Source: Candidatus Altimarinota bacterium (GTDB lineage Bacteria > Patescibacteriota > Gracilibacteria > Absconditabacterales > Absconditicoccaceae). Taken from it: a stretch of DNA of 15,926 bases. The DNA lies in the NCBI GenBank assembly GCA_015489035.1, contig WFMP01000262.1:1-15926 (forward strand). The letters run 5' to 3'. Of the stretch, positions 1 to 7,690 are shown piece after piece; the stretch's first letter is position 1, and every line of letters starts with the position of its first letter. A program made the position numbers and the translations under genes. The notes under the pieces were generated by a model, which was not told where the DNA came from, searched no databases, and saw nothing but the letters and a program-made list of their open reading frames with translations.

Positions 1-1
1 A

Positions 2-76
2 AAATGAATAGAAACTAAAAAATTATCTATTACTTTTAAAGAAAAAACATTAAATAGAGATTATTTTAAAAGATAA
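2..76 (+). CDS. possible 3' end of an upstream gene (partial)
   Basis: The frame is open from the window edge to a TAA at 74-76 when UGA is read as glycine. It gives about 24 residues ending in LNRDYFKR. The composition is protein-like (Lys, Thr, Asp, aromatic residues) and the next gene starts 73 nt later behind a promoter-like sequence. The piece is too short for a family call, and a competing frame ends at base 18, so this is only a plausible gene tail. Confidence 0.35.
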
Positions 77-84
77 AGTTTTAT

Positions 85-112
85 TTGATATTTATGCTTA
101 ATAAATTATATT
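85..112 (+). promoter_or_regulatory. sigma70-like promoter candidate for the 7-TM protein gene
   Basis: A TTGATA hexamer (85-90) and a TATATT hexamer (107-112) are separated by 16 nt, each 5/6 to consensus. They lie just after the putative end of the upstream gene and about 37 nt before the ATG at 150. In such AT-rich DNA -10 boxes are cheap, so the -35 box and the position are the main support. Confidence 0.45.
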
Positions 113-149
113 ATCACAAATTAAAATTTATTTAAGTTTATTGAATATA

Positions 150-1562
150 ATGAAAAAAATATTAGTCTTTTTGTTTGTAATTTTGTCTTTATGATTTAGT
201 TTTTGATTTTCTTGAAGTATAAATACTTGAAATTGTGAAGAATATCAAAAATCATTTATCATAGATTGACATAATATAACAAAAGTTTGAGTTTTAGAAT
301 CATATAAGGTAAAATGAATTTCTAGTATTAATTGGAATATTATTAAACAAAATAAAATTGTTATTAGTAAAGATGATAAAGAATTTGAACATAGTTTTAT
401 TACTCCTTGAAATATTTTATTAGAATGACATTTCCAATATAGTTGATGTAATATAGTTTTAAAAAAAAATATTAGTATTTATAAAACTATTATACTGTCT
501 TTGAATAATAAGGATGTAGGTTTCATATGAACTTTAAATTTAAGAAAGAAGAATATATATATTAAGAACATTCCTTTAAGGAAATTAAAACAGTATAGTT
601 ATATCCTTAGTGAATCAAATTATATTCTTGTAAATCAGCAATTTATAATACCTTTTTTATCTAAATTTATGTCAGATACAAATTATAAGAATAAAGAAAT
701 AGTATTATTTATATGATCTTTTAAATGATTTTATTCTAAATTATTAATTCCTTATACAAGGACTTTGTCAAAAAATATTTATATATATGATAAAAATAAT
801 TTATTAAATGTGGTAAGTAGTATTTATCAATGAAAGAAATTAGATAATAAAAATAGTCTTTATAATAGAAATATTTGAAATACTTTTTATTTTCCATTAT
901 CTTATTTTGTAGGTAAATTAATTTCAGCTTGAATAAATATTAAAATTATATGAATTATTTTATTATCCATTTTATGAATTATTGTGGTTTCTTTTTTAAG
1001 GCAAATAATATGATTTTCTATATTTTGATTATACACTCCACTATTGTTATCTATACTTATTTTAGTCTATGGTTATCATTTAGTAATAGTATTATTTGTA
1101 ATATCTACCTTTGCTACATTGATAAATCATTTTCTTACGAAGAGGATCTACATATTATACAGCTCTAAAATAGCTCTTAATTATATAATATATACGGTCT
1201 TATCTATCATATTTTTGTGATTATTAATTATTTTATGACATATAAATAATATACATATTGATATGAATTGAATAATATTATTTTTTGTTATTCCATTACT
1301 TACAAAAAATTTAATTAAAGAAGATACTAATATATTTTCTAAATCATTTATGTATTTATTAATAGAATTTATAGTAATATTATCTATATTATTATTTATA
1401 TATAATATAACTTTTCTAAAATATATATTGGTTGCATATCCTGACCTATTATGGTTATTTATTCCTATGATTATTTTTATATGAAGATTCACTTGACTAC
1501 AATTATTGGAGTATATAAGGTTTTATCCATTAATTAAAAAGAATATTTATGAAGAAGAATAA
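150..1562 (+). CDS. secreted N-terminal region plus seven-helix membrane domain (7TM_transglut-like)
   Basis: 470 aa under table 25. Residues 1-20 form a signal peptide (MKK, then a hydrophobic stretch). Residues about 25-115 look like a small beta-rich, PKD/Ig-like extracytoplasmic domain with Cys30 and Cys100, which could pair. After a soluble region to about 255 come seven hydrophobic helices (roughly 265-285, 288-307, 310-328, 343-364, 374-392, 402-421, 427-446). The segment FLRQIIGFSIFGLYTPLLL (about 282-300) and the closing GRFTGLQLLEYIRF resemble the 7TM domain that in other bacteria is fused to an inactive transglutaminase (7TM_transglut). I recognise this from memory of the family pattern, not from a search. 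The function of that family is poorly known; the exported-domain-plus-7TM layout suggests an envelope role. UGA is used throughout. The ATG at 150 is the only start that gives a signal peptide. Confidence 0.7.
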
Positions 1563-1598
1563 TTTATTGAAAAGTTTTCCAAAAAAGTAAAAAATATG

Positions 1599-1626
1599 TT
1601 GAAATAGTAAAATAAATAGTTATATT
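1599..1626 (+). promoter_or_regulatory. promoter candidate for the tRNA cluster
   Basis: TTGAAA (1599-1604), a 16-nt spacer and TATATT (1621-1626) lie in the gap after the membrane protein gene. Mature tRNA-Lys begins about 45 nt downstream, leaving room for a short 5' leader. The same 16-nt spacing and TATATT box occur at 85-112 and, on the minus strand, at 13213-13240. Confidence 0.45.
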
Positions 1627-1670
1627 ATTCCTCACTGAATTAGAAATTGTATGAATTTAGTAGAGGTTTT

Positions 1671-1743
1671 GGGTCAATAGCTCAGTTGGTAGAGCAACGG
1701 CCTTTTAAGCCGGTGGTCGTGGGTTCGAATCCCACTTGACCCA
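1671..1743 (+). tRNA. tRNA-Lys (anticodon UUU)
   Basis: 73-nt cloverleaf. The acceptor stem GGGTCAA pairs with TTGACCC, the D-arm is GCTC/GAGC, the anticodon loop is CTTTTAA, and the T-arm GTGGG/CCCAC carries loop TTCGAAT. The discriminator is A and no CCA is encoded. It is first in the cluster and lies 5 nt before the unusual tRNA-Gly. Confidence 0.97.
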
Positions 1744-1748
1744 TATTT

Positions 1749-1822
1749 GCGGGTGTGATGTAATTGGTGTAGCATAGCAGAATTCAGCTCTGCTTGCACG
1801 GGTTCAAGTCCCGTCACCCGCT
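1749..1822 (+). tRNA. tRNA-Gly (anticodon UCA), decodes UGA as glycine
   Basis: 74-nt cloverleaf. The acceptor stem GCGGGTG pairs with CACCCGC, the anticodon stem GCAGA with TCTGC, and the T-arm ACGGG with CCCGT (loop TTCAAGT). The anticodon loop is ATTCAGC, so the anticodon is TCA at 1784-1786. The acceptor stem starts G1-C72, C2-G71, G3-C70 with a U73 discriminator, and C35 is kept; these are the bacterial glycine identity elements. A UCA anticodon with a glycine body is the known hallmark of the UGA-to-Gly code of SR1 and Gracilibacteria. Oddities: position 37 is G next to A36, where tRNAs reading U-starting codons usually have A37; the 32/38 pair is A/C; the variable loop is only four bases (1794-1797). 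No CCA is encoded. Confidence 0.96.
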
Positions 1823-1845
1823 GTTTGAATTATATAATTAATATA

Positions 1846-2049
1846 ATGAATATACTTATAGGTTTCTTGTTTATGATTGCTTGATGATTACTAATATATT
1901 TCTATAAGAAATTATGAGATTTATTTGGTAAATGGTGATTTGCGGAGGAGTACTTGTGATGAACTGATCAATGATATATTATTATTTGATTCTTATTATT
2001 TGTTTTGTGATTATTGGCTATATTTTGAGTAGTTAATTTGTCTAGATAA
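1846..2049 (+). CDS. 67-aa membrane protein with two helices, very rich in UGA codons
   Basis: Two hydrophobic helices (about residues 2-19 and 44-63) flank a short polar hairpin, about 20-43, containing FGKWGFAEEYLGGT. Small CPR membrane proteins with a similar W-A-E...LG linker exist as far as I recall, but I know no function. Ten of the twelve glycines are UGA, including two tandem UGA pairs, so the gene cannot be read without the tRNA encoded 23 nt upstream. It sits between two tRNA genes and is probably cotranscribed with them. There is no Shine-Dalgarno sequence; the leader is A/T only. Confidence 0.75.
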
Positions 2050-2058
2050 CTTATTTGT

Positions 2059-2141
2059 GGGTAGGTGGCAGAGCGGTCAAATGCAACGGACTGTAAATCC
2101 GTCGCCGAAAGGCTACGCTGGTTCGAATCCAGCCCTGCCCA
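2059..2141 (+). tRNA. tRNA-Tyr (anticodon GUA)
   Basis: 83-nt class II tRNA. The acceptor GGGTAGG pairs with CCTGCCC (one T-G wobble). The anticodon stem ACGGA/TCCGT holds loop CTGTAAA. A long variable arm follows, as usual for bacterial tRNA-Tyr, and then the T-arm GCTGG/CCAGC. No CCA is encoded. Confidence 0.96.
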
Positions 2142-2146
2142 AATTT

Positions 2147-2220
2147 GGGGTCGTAGCTCAGCTGGCTAGAGCACCTGCCTTGCACGCAGGGGGTCAGGAG
2201 TTCGAATCTCCTCGACTCCA
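2147..2220 (+). tRNA. tRNA-Ala (anticodon UGC)
   Basis: 74-nt cloverleaf with acceptor GGGGTCG/CGACTCC, D-arm GCTC/GAGC, anticodon stem CCTGC/GCAGG around loop CTTGCAC, and T-arm AGGAG/CTCCT. The third acceptor pair is the G-U wobble (G3-U70) that AlaRS recognises. No CCA is encoded. Confidence 0.96.
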
Positions 2221-2246
2221 TTTTGTTGTTATAGACTATTCATTGT

Positions 2247-2320
2247 GCACCCATAGCTCAGCTGGATAGAGCAGCGGCCTTCTAAGCCGAAGGTCATAGG
2301 TTCGAATCCTATTGGGTGCA
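2247..2320 (+). tRNA. tRNA-Arg (anticodon UCU)
   Basis: 74-nt cloverleaf with acceptor GCACCCA/TGGGTGC and loop CTTCTAA on stem GCGGC/GCCGA. It reads AGA/AGG, by far the main arginine codons here: nearly all Arg residues in the ribosomal proteins of this window are AGA. No CCA is encoded. Confidence 0.95.
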
Positions 2321-2324
2321 TTTT

Positions 2325-2398
2325 GCTCCTATCGTCTAGTGGTTAAGGATGCTGCCCTCTCACGGCAGAGATCACGGGTTCGACTCCCGTTAGGAGTA
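2325..2398 (+). tRNA. tRNA-Glu (anticodon CUC)
   Basis: 74-nt cloverleaf. The acceptor GCTCCTA pairs with TAGGAGT, leaving a G1-U72 wobble. The anticodon stem CTGCC/GGCAG holds loop CTCTCAC, and the T-arm is ACGGG/CCCGT. A CUC anticodon reads only GAG, the minor Glu codon here, so a UUC isoacceptor must be encoded elsewhere. infC begins 22 nt later. No CCA is encoded. Confidence 0.93.
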
Positions 2399-2420
2399 TA
2401 TTTATATTAAAATATATTAT

Positions 2421-2972
2421 ATGACAGTTGTAAACAAGTCTAATCATAGAAATAATGATAGAGAAAGAGTTTATATTAATTGAGCAATAAAAGCTTTTAA
2501 TATATTGATTTTATGAGAAAATTGAGAACAATTGTGAACTTTCCCTAGAAAAGAAGCTTTGGAAAAAGCAAGAGAACAATGATTAGATTTGGTACAGGTT
2601 GGTTATAATTGAAAAGATAAAGTATCTGTGTGTAAGATAATTGATTATTGAAAATATCAATATTCTCTTAAAAAGAAAGAAAAGGATAAGAAGAAAACGC
2701 AGAAATCTAAGGGTATTAAAGAAATTAAAATATCATATTGAATAGATGAAAATGATTTAAAGATGAAGATTGAAAAATCAAAAGATTTTCTAGCTAAATG
2801 ATATAATGTAAAATTTACTATAAAATTGAGATGAAGAGAAAATATCTTTAAATCACAATCTAGAGATAGAATGTTAATAATAGCTGAATCGTTAAGTGAT
2901 TATGCTAAAAATTGAGGTATAAGAGAAGAATGAAGATGATTCTCACTAATTTTATTTGCTAAACTTAAGTAA
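2421..2972 (+). CDS. infC: translation initiation factor IF-3
   Basis: 183 aa, normal length. IF-3 binds the 30S subunit, keeps 50S off and checks the start codon and initiator tRNA. The N-terminal domain (about 15-82) shows RERVYINGAI, then EALEKAREQGLDLVQVG and CKIIDYGKYQY, the usual signature. A Lys-rich linker follows (about 83-105), then the C-terminal domain with KEIKISYGIDENDLKMKI and KLRGRE. Thirteen glycines are UGA and three are GGU. It starts with a normal ATG, unlike the AUU of E. coli infC. It is followed by rpmI and rplT with 2-nt gaps, the classical infC operon. There is only 22 nt between it and tRNA-Glu, with no promoter visible there, so readthrough from the tRNA cluster is likely. 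Confidence 0.96.
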
Positions 2973-2974
2973 TA

Positions 2975-3175
2975 ATGTCTAGAATTAAAACTCATTCATG
3001 AGCTAAGAAGAGATTTAAAATTACTAAAAATTGAAAAGTTATACATAAGAAACAGGCTACAAGTCATTTATTAATGAATAAGTGAGAGTCTCATAAAACT
3101 TTCAAATATGGTAAAGTATTATCTAAAGCTGATAATAATAGAGTATATAATTTATTTCCTAATGGTAGTAACTAA
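2975..3175 (+). CDS. rpmI: 50S ribosomal protein bL35
   Basis: 66 aa, normal length. The N-terminal MSRIKTHSGAKKRFKITKNG is close to the family pattern (K-T-H/K-S-G-A-K-K-R-F), and NKGESHK corresponds to the later conserved basic patch. bL35 is a small late-assembly protein of the large subunit. It begins 2 nt after the infC stop and ends 2 nt before rplT, so translational coupling is likely. Three glycines are UGA. Confidence 0.95.
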
Positions 3176-3177
3176 AA

Positions 3178-3522
3178 ATGGTAAGAATTACAAATTGATT
3201 TACAAGACATAGAAGACATAAGAAATTTCTTAAGTTAGCTAAGTGATTTAGATTAGGTAGAAAAAATGTTTATAAACAAGTTAGACTTGCTTTGATTAAA
3301 CAAGGTCAACATGAATATAGGAATAGAAAAGAGAAAAAAAGAGAATTTAGAAGATTATGGATAGAAAGAATTTCTGCTGCTTGTAGGGTAAATAATACAA
3401 AATATTCTGAATTTATTAATTGAATGTATAAATCAAGAATATTATTAGATAGGAAAGTATTATCAAATATAGCAGTATTATTTCCTACTGTATTTAATAA
3501 AGTATTAGAACAAACTAAATAA
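3178..3522 (+). CDS. rplT: 50S ribosomal protein bL20
   Basis: 114 aa, normal length. The start MVRITNGFTRHRRHKKFLKLAKG and the middle RLWIERISAACRVNN are characteristic of bL20, an early 23S rRNA-binding assembly protein with a long basic N-terminal helix. In many bacteria L20 represses rpmI and rplT by binding their mRNA; the 2-nt gaps leave no room for such a site immediately before these genes, so any operator would have to be farther upstream. Three of the five glycines are UGA. Confidence 0.96.
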
Positions 3523-3542
3523 TATTCTAGTTTGTTTTTCTT

Positions 3543-3626
3543 GCCAGGATGGTGGAATTGGTAGACACGAGGGACTTAAAATCCCTTAACCGATTGGTTG
3601 TGAGGGTTCGATTCCCTCTCCTGGTA
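3543..3626 (+). tRNA. tRNA-Leu (anticodon UAA)
   Basis: 84-nt class II tRNA. Acceptor GCCAGGA/TCCTGGT, anticodon stem AGGGA/TCCCT around loop CTTAAAA, a long variable arm, and T-arm GAGGG/CCCTC. It reads UUA and UUG, the dominant leucine codons here. It lies 20 nt after rplT and no CCA is encoded. Confidence 0.96.
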
Positions 3627-3648
3627 ATTTCTTAATTATAATAAATTG

Positions 3649-3684
3649 CTTAAATATATATTTGGGCTGGAGTATATATTTAAG
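3649..3684 (+). repeat. perfect 12-bp inverted repeat with 12-nt loop, between tRNA-Leu and the bS21-like gene
   Basis: The left arm CTTAAATATATA (3649-3660) is the exact reverse complement of TATATATTTAAG (3673-3684). The loop TTTGGGCTGGAG carries GGG and GG in an otherwise A/T gap. No T-run follows at once, so it is a poor intrinsic terminator; it could be a leader hairpin of the following operon, a 3'-end processing signal or a protein site. Confidence 0.6.
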
Positions 3685-3722
3685 TGGTTTAGTGTATTTT
3701 ATATTTATTATTACAAAATTTT

Positions 3723-3983
3723 ATGTGATTTGTTATATATAGAGCTTGAGATTTGAATACAAATGAAAGAATAATCTCTTTCTATAAAAAAGAACTTTGG
3801 AGTTCAGGAATAATTGAAACAAGGAAATTACAAAATCATTATGGTACAAAATACTATAGAAGAATGAGATTTAAAAATCCTTGAGGAAGAATTAAAAGAA
3901 GATTGAAAGCATTGGTTTCTGCTGCTTACAGAACAAATAGAAAAGAATATGATATTAAGACTCAATTATGAGCAAGAATATAA
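3723..3983 (+). CDS. rpsU: bS21-like 30S ribosomal protein
   Basis: 86 aa, longer than most bS21 (about 60-70). The order of conserved elements fits bS21: an N-terminal strand, FYKKELWSSGIIETRKLQNH corresponding to the F-x-R...G-I-x-x-E-x-R segment, then YYRRMRFKNP and an Arg/Lys-rich helix RIKRRLKALV. A 20-residue C-terminal extension ends in TQLGARI. bS21 sits by the anti-Shine-Dalgarno end of 16S rRNA and affects start-site choice. It leads the long ribosomal run, 27 nt before rplU. The sequence is divergent and the symbol is my best reading; another small basic ribosome-associated protein is possible. Confidence 0.65.
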
Positions 3984-4010
3984 TTTAAATTAATAAGAAT
4001 ACTTAATAAT

Positions 4011-4334
4011 ATGTATACAGTTATTGAATTACAATGACATCAATGGATTATTAAAGAATGAGATGTAATTGAAGTAGATAATATTTGATTAGAAGAGTGA
4101 GAAACTTTAGATACTGACAAAATATTATTATCATTTGATGAAAATCAAGAAAATGTAAAAGTATGAACACCTTATGTTAAATGAAGTGTGTCATTAAAAG
4201 TTGAATCTAACTTTAAATGAAAGAAGATGTATGTAAGAAAATTTAAAAATAAGATAAGAGCTGATAGAAATTCTAAATGACAATGATTTAGAGCACATAA
4301 AACTTTATTAAAAGTTGAAAAAATATCTTTATAA
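4011..4334 (+). CDS. rplU: 50S ribosomal protein bL21
   Basis: 107 aa, normal length. MYTVIELQGHQWIIKEGDVI is the standard N-terminus (Y-A-V-I-x-x-G-G-K-Q), with Gln in place of the first Gly. VGTPYVKGSV and the RKFKNKIRADRNSKGQGFR block match the conserved rRNA-binding loop and the usual Y-R-R-K...G-H-R-Q region. All nine glycines are UGA and none is GGN, the most extreme case among the ribosomal genes here. The usual partner gene rpmA (bL27) does not follow; infA starts 15 nt later. Confidence 0.94.
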
Positions 4335-4349
4335 TATAAATATTTCTTT

Positions 4350-4565
4350 ATGAAAGAAAATGAATGAATAGTACTTGATGGTATTGTTGATAAAGTATTA
4401 TGATGATGAATGTACTCTGTTATTTTGGATGGATGAATGCAAGTTCGTGCAAAACCTAAATGAAGATTAGTGAGAAGTAGAATTAAAATCGTAATGGGTG
4501 ATAAAGTTCAAGTTGAATTGAATGAAATTGATCCTACAAAATGATATATAATTTATAGGTTGTAA
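4350..4565 (+). CDS. infA: translation initiation factor IF-1
   Basis: 71 aa, one OB-fold. IVLDGIVDKVL, MYSVILDGGMQVRAKPKGRLVRSRIKI and GDKVQVELNEIDPTKGYIIYR, read in order, follow the IF-1 pattern, including the closing D-x-T-K-G-x-I-x-Y-R. IF-1 occupies the 30S A site during initiation. Seven glycines are UGA, with a run of three consecutive UGA codons at residues 18-20. It precedes rpmJ and rpsM as in most bacteria, but secY, adk and map are not upstream; bL21 is. Confidence 0.95.
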
Positions 4566-4588
4566 TTTAATTATATTAAGAATTTATT

Positions 4589-4705
4589 ATGAAAGTAAGA
4601 TCATCAGTTAAAGCAATGTGTAAAGACTGTAAGGTAATTAGAAGAAAATGAATAGTAAGAGTTATTTGTTCTTCTAATCCAAAACATAAACAAAGACAAG
4701 GTTAA
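4589..4705 (+). CDS. rpmJ: 50S ribosomal protein bL36 (zinc-binding form)
   Basis: 38 aa, normal length. MKVRSSVKAMCKDCKVIRRK, then VICSSNPKHKQRQG: the Cys-x-x-Cys pair (11, 14), the later Cys (27) and His (33) of the zinc ribbon are all present. The penultimate and last residues, Gln-Gly, are typical of the family. It is very short, and one of its two glycines is UGA, so standard-code gene finding would miss it. Confidence 0.95.
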
Positions 4706-4746
4706 TAATATAATAAGAAATTTATTTTAATTTAGAAATAATAGAT

Positions 4747-5121
4747 ATGTTTAGATTATTAGGTAATGTATTGCCAGATAAAAAATCTGTAGGTATAGCT
4801 CTTACATATGTATATGGTGTTTGAGTTAATACTTCAAAAGATATATGTAAAGAATTATGAATTGAGTTTAACAGCAAGGTTAAAGATTTAACAGATGAAG
4901 ATCAAAAGAAAATTACAGATCTTGTAAGAACATATACTGTTGAAAATGATTTAAGGAGACAAGTTAATTGAGATATTAAAAAACTTAAAGAATTAAAAAC
5001 AGTTAGATGAATGAAACATAACTTGTGAATGCCTGTAAGAGGCCAACAAACAAGAACAAATGCAAAAACTGCTAAAAAGTTGTTAGGTAGAGCAAAAGTA
5101 AGACCAACAGCTAAGAAATAA
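4747..5121 (+). CDS. rpsM: 30S ribosomal protein uS13
   Basis: 124 aa, normal length. The start gives the usual R-x-x-G-x-x-L-P-x-x-K-x-V-x-x-A-L-T-Y-x-Y-G-V-G run (about residues 3-26), and the C-terminal part has RRQVNGDIKKL, KTVRGMKHNLGMPVRGQQT and RTNAKT, which contact the P-site tRNA and the 30S head. Five glycines are UGA. It is the head of the alpha-operon block uS13-uS11-uS4-alpha-bL17, with uS11 24 nt later. Confidence 0.97.
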
Positions 5122-5145
5122 TTTTAGGATTTTAAAAAATAATTG

Positions 5146-5538
5146 ATGGCTATAAAGAAGACTGCTTCAAAGAAGAAAAAAAGTATTAAAATATCATCTT
5201 GATTATTACATTTACAAGCTTCACCAAACAATACTATTGTTACATTAACTGATGAAAATGGTAACAAAATATTAGGTTGATGAACAGGTTTGGTTTGATA
5301 TAAAGGTAGTAAACAATCTACACCTTATGCAGCTGAAATGTTGACAAAACAAATTTTAATGGAAGCTAAAAATTGATGATTAACACAAATAGGTATTATA
5401 ATTAAATGAATTTGATTATCTAGAGATGGTGTTTTTAAAGCAATAAATGATTTAGGAGGTATTGATATTACATATATTAAAGAAGCAACTCCTATTCAAT
5501 TTGGTTGATGTAAATGAAAAAGAGCAAGAAGAATATAG
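5146..5538 (+). CDS. rpsK: 30S ribosomal protein uS11
   Basis: 130 aa, normal length. It has ASPNNTIVTLTDENGN, GLVGYKGSKQSTPYAAEM, IIKGIGLSRDGVFKAI and the C-terminal CKGKRARRI, all conserved in uS11, which builds the 30S platform near the E site. Ten of 19 glycines are UGA, the others GGU or GGA, so both decoding routes are used within one conserved protein. It stops with UAG; the UAG is followed by a T-run and a short weak hairpin (TTAAC/GTTAA) in the 57-nt gap to rpsD. Confidence 0.97.
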
Positions 5539-5595
5539 TTTTTTTAACTTTATGTTAATTAAATTAGTTAATTTATATTGATTTAATATTATAAT

Positions 5596-6210
5596 ATGAG
5601 ATATACTGGTCCAAAGTTTAAACTTTGTAGAAGGGAGGGAGTAAATTTATTTTGAGCTCCAAAATATGATGTTAGAAAGAGAAGAAGCTTACCAGGTCAA
5701 CATGGTTGAAGTATGAGTAGGTTATCTGAATATGGTAAATTATTAAGAAATAAACAAACTCTTAAGAGAATATACCAAATGTCTGAAAAACAATTTAAGA
5801 GATTCGTTACAGAAATTGCTGCTAAATATTCAAAAAATAAATGAGTTGAATATGATAATGCTGTAAAAATTACATTAGAAAGAAGATTAGATGCTATTTT
5901 ATATAAATCTTGATTGGCTAGTACAATAATTCAAGCAAGACAGATGATAGTTCACGGACATTTTGAATTAAATGGTGTAAAACATAATGTTCCTTCTTAT
6001 CTTGTAAAACAATGAGATGTATTACAATTAAGAGCTAAATTAAAAAATTCACCATTGTATGCAGCTGAAAATACTACTGTAAAAGTTCCTTCTTATTTGA
6101 AAGTAAATACTTCTGATAAAAAAGTAGAAGTTATAGATTTACCAAGAGTAGAAGAAATAGAAGTTCCTGCTGATGTATTGAAAGTTGTTGAATTTTATGC
6201 TAGAGCTTAG
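5596..6210 (+). CDS. rpsD: 30S ribosomal protein uS4
   Basis: 204 aa, normal length. The N-terminus MRYTGPKFKLCRREGVNLF is typical, with KRRSLPGQHG next. The S4 RNA-binding domain is centred on ERRLDAILYKSGLASTIIQA and GHFELNGVKHNVPSYLVKQG (about residues 96-140). uS4 nucleates 30S assembly by binding the 16S 5' domain; in E. coli it represses the alpha operon by binding the rpsM leader. The 41-nt gap before rpsM is the longest near that site but shows no clear fold. Five glycines are UGA; the stop is UAG. Confidence 0.97.
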
Positions 6211-6239
6211 TCTTTTATATTTATATATTACATATTTAC

Positions 6240-7253
6240 ATGTTAGATATCCAAAAATTTCTTTGAAAACCATCTATTGAATATTCAAAAAATGAGAATA
6301 ATGTATCTATTTTTAGTTTTTGACCTTTACCAAGTGGAATAGGTCATTCAGTATGAAATATGATTAGAAGGACATTGCTTGCTTATACTCCTGCTGTATC
6401 TATTACAAGTATAAATATTAAATGAGTCTCTCATGAATATTCTACTATAGATGGAGTAAAAGAAAGTGTTTTACAAATAATGTTAAATTTCAAAGATTTA
6501 AAATTTAAATGAGATATAACTGATTCTGTAGAATGGAAAGTTAAAAAATTTAAATGACTTTGAAAATATTATGTTGAAGATTTAAATTTACCTGCTTGAG
6601 TTGAAATCTTAACAGATTGAGCTTATTTATTCGAGTTAACAGATCCTAAAACTACTGTAGAAATTTCTTATAGATTGGAAAAATGATATAGGTATTTATC
6701 TATAGAAGAATTGCAAAAAAGAGAAAAAAATGAAGCAGAAGAAGAAGGTGCTCAAATTTGAAATTTATTGATAGACAATGATTTTAAAGTAGTTAAAACT
6801 GCAACATACAGTGTTGAAGAACAAATATCAGATTTTAATGGAGATTATAATGATAATCTTATAATTAAGATAGAACCTATTTCTGAAAAGATAGATTCAA
6901 AAGAATTGTTAACATTTGTATGAGAAGTAGTTTCATCATATACTAAGATGTTTATTTTCGATAGTTCTTATATTGATACGACTTTGATGGTAGATGTTGA
7001 AGATTTAGAAAATCCTGAAGATGATTCTGAAATAGAAGTTGAAGAAGTTAAAAAAACACCTATAGATTCATTATCTTGATTAAGTGAAAGAACAAGAAAT
7101 GCTTTGATTAAAAATGATATTGAATTTATAGAATATTTGGAAACAAAGACAAGAACTGAATTAAATTCATTAAAATGAGTTTGAAAGAAGGCTGTTGATG
7201 AAATACAAGTAGCTTTGGAAAAAGAGTGAAAGTCATTGGGAACTAAGTGATAG
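6240..7253 (+). CDS. rpoA: DNA-directed RNA polymerase subunit alpha
   Basis: 337 aa, complete. The N-terminal dimerisation domain has the signature PSGIGHSVGNMIRRTLLA (31-48), followed by HEYSTIDGVKESVLQIMLN. An acidic linker (about 252-272, DVEDLENPEDDSEIEVEE) leads to the C-terminal DNA-binding domain (277-335) with SLSGLSERTRNALI and LKGVGKKAVDEI, the helix-hairpin-helix that contacts UP elements and activators. Seventeen glycines are UGA, the last being the final residue just before the UAG stop. Its position between rpsD and rplQ is the standard alpha-operon order. Confidence 0.97.
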
Positions 7254-7277
7254 TTTTAGTTTGTTTAAGTTTAAATT

Positions 7278-7667
7278 ATGAGAAAAAGATATAATAGATT
7301 ACTTGAATTGAATACAGGTATTCAAAAGAAATCTAATGTTTTGAGAAATTTAATAACTTCTTTCTTGGAACATAAAAGAATTACTACAACTCCTAAAAGA
7401 GCTAAAGTACTTAGATTTGAGATGGATAAATTATTATCTAAGTTGGTTAAAACTTACAATAGATATGATAATAAGGAAGAATCTTTAAGAGAAGTAAAAA
7501 GAATATTAACAAAAGTTCTTTATAAAGATGAACTTATAAGTGATATTGTTGAAAATAAAATATTAGCTTATGTAGAAGAAAATAGAGTATCTTGATTTAC
7601 TAGAGTTTATAGAGTTTGAGTAAGATCAGGTGATTCAGTTGAAAAAATAATGGTAGAATTGATTTAA
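7278..7667 (+). CDS. rplQ: 50S ribosomal protein bL17
   Basis: 129 aa. RYNRLLELNTGIQKKSNVLR, NLITSFLEHKRITTTPKRAK and the closing FTRVYRVGVRSGDSVEKIMV-ELI match bL17 (R-x-L-N-R...L-x-x-L...I-x-T-T-x-x-x-A-K-E...R...R-x-G-D). bL17 sits at the peptide exit side of the large subunit. Two UGA codons lie in the conserved tail, so a standard-code reading would lose the last 24 residues. It follows rpoA by 24 nt. Confidence 0.95.
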
Positions 7668-7690
7668 TTTATATTGTAAGTATATCTACA

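Noticed and set aside
1181..1492. Minus-strand open frame opposite the 7-TM protein
   Set aside because: Shadow of the plus-strand membrane gene; Ile/Asn-rich translation of AT-rich antisense with no start context.
2057..2269. Open frame in the standard code across the tRNA-Tyr/Ala/Arg region
   Set aside because: It is only the translation of tRNA genes; the cloverleaves explain the sequence fully.
5539..5595. T-run and small hairpin after rpsK as a terminator
   Set aside because: The T-run comes before the 5-bp A/T hairpin rather than after it, and rpsD-rpoA-rplQ continue the operon.
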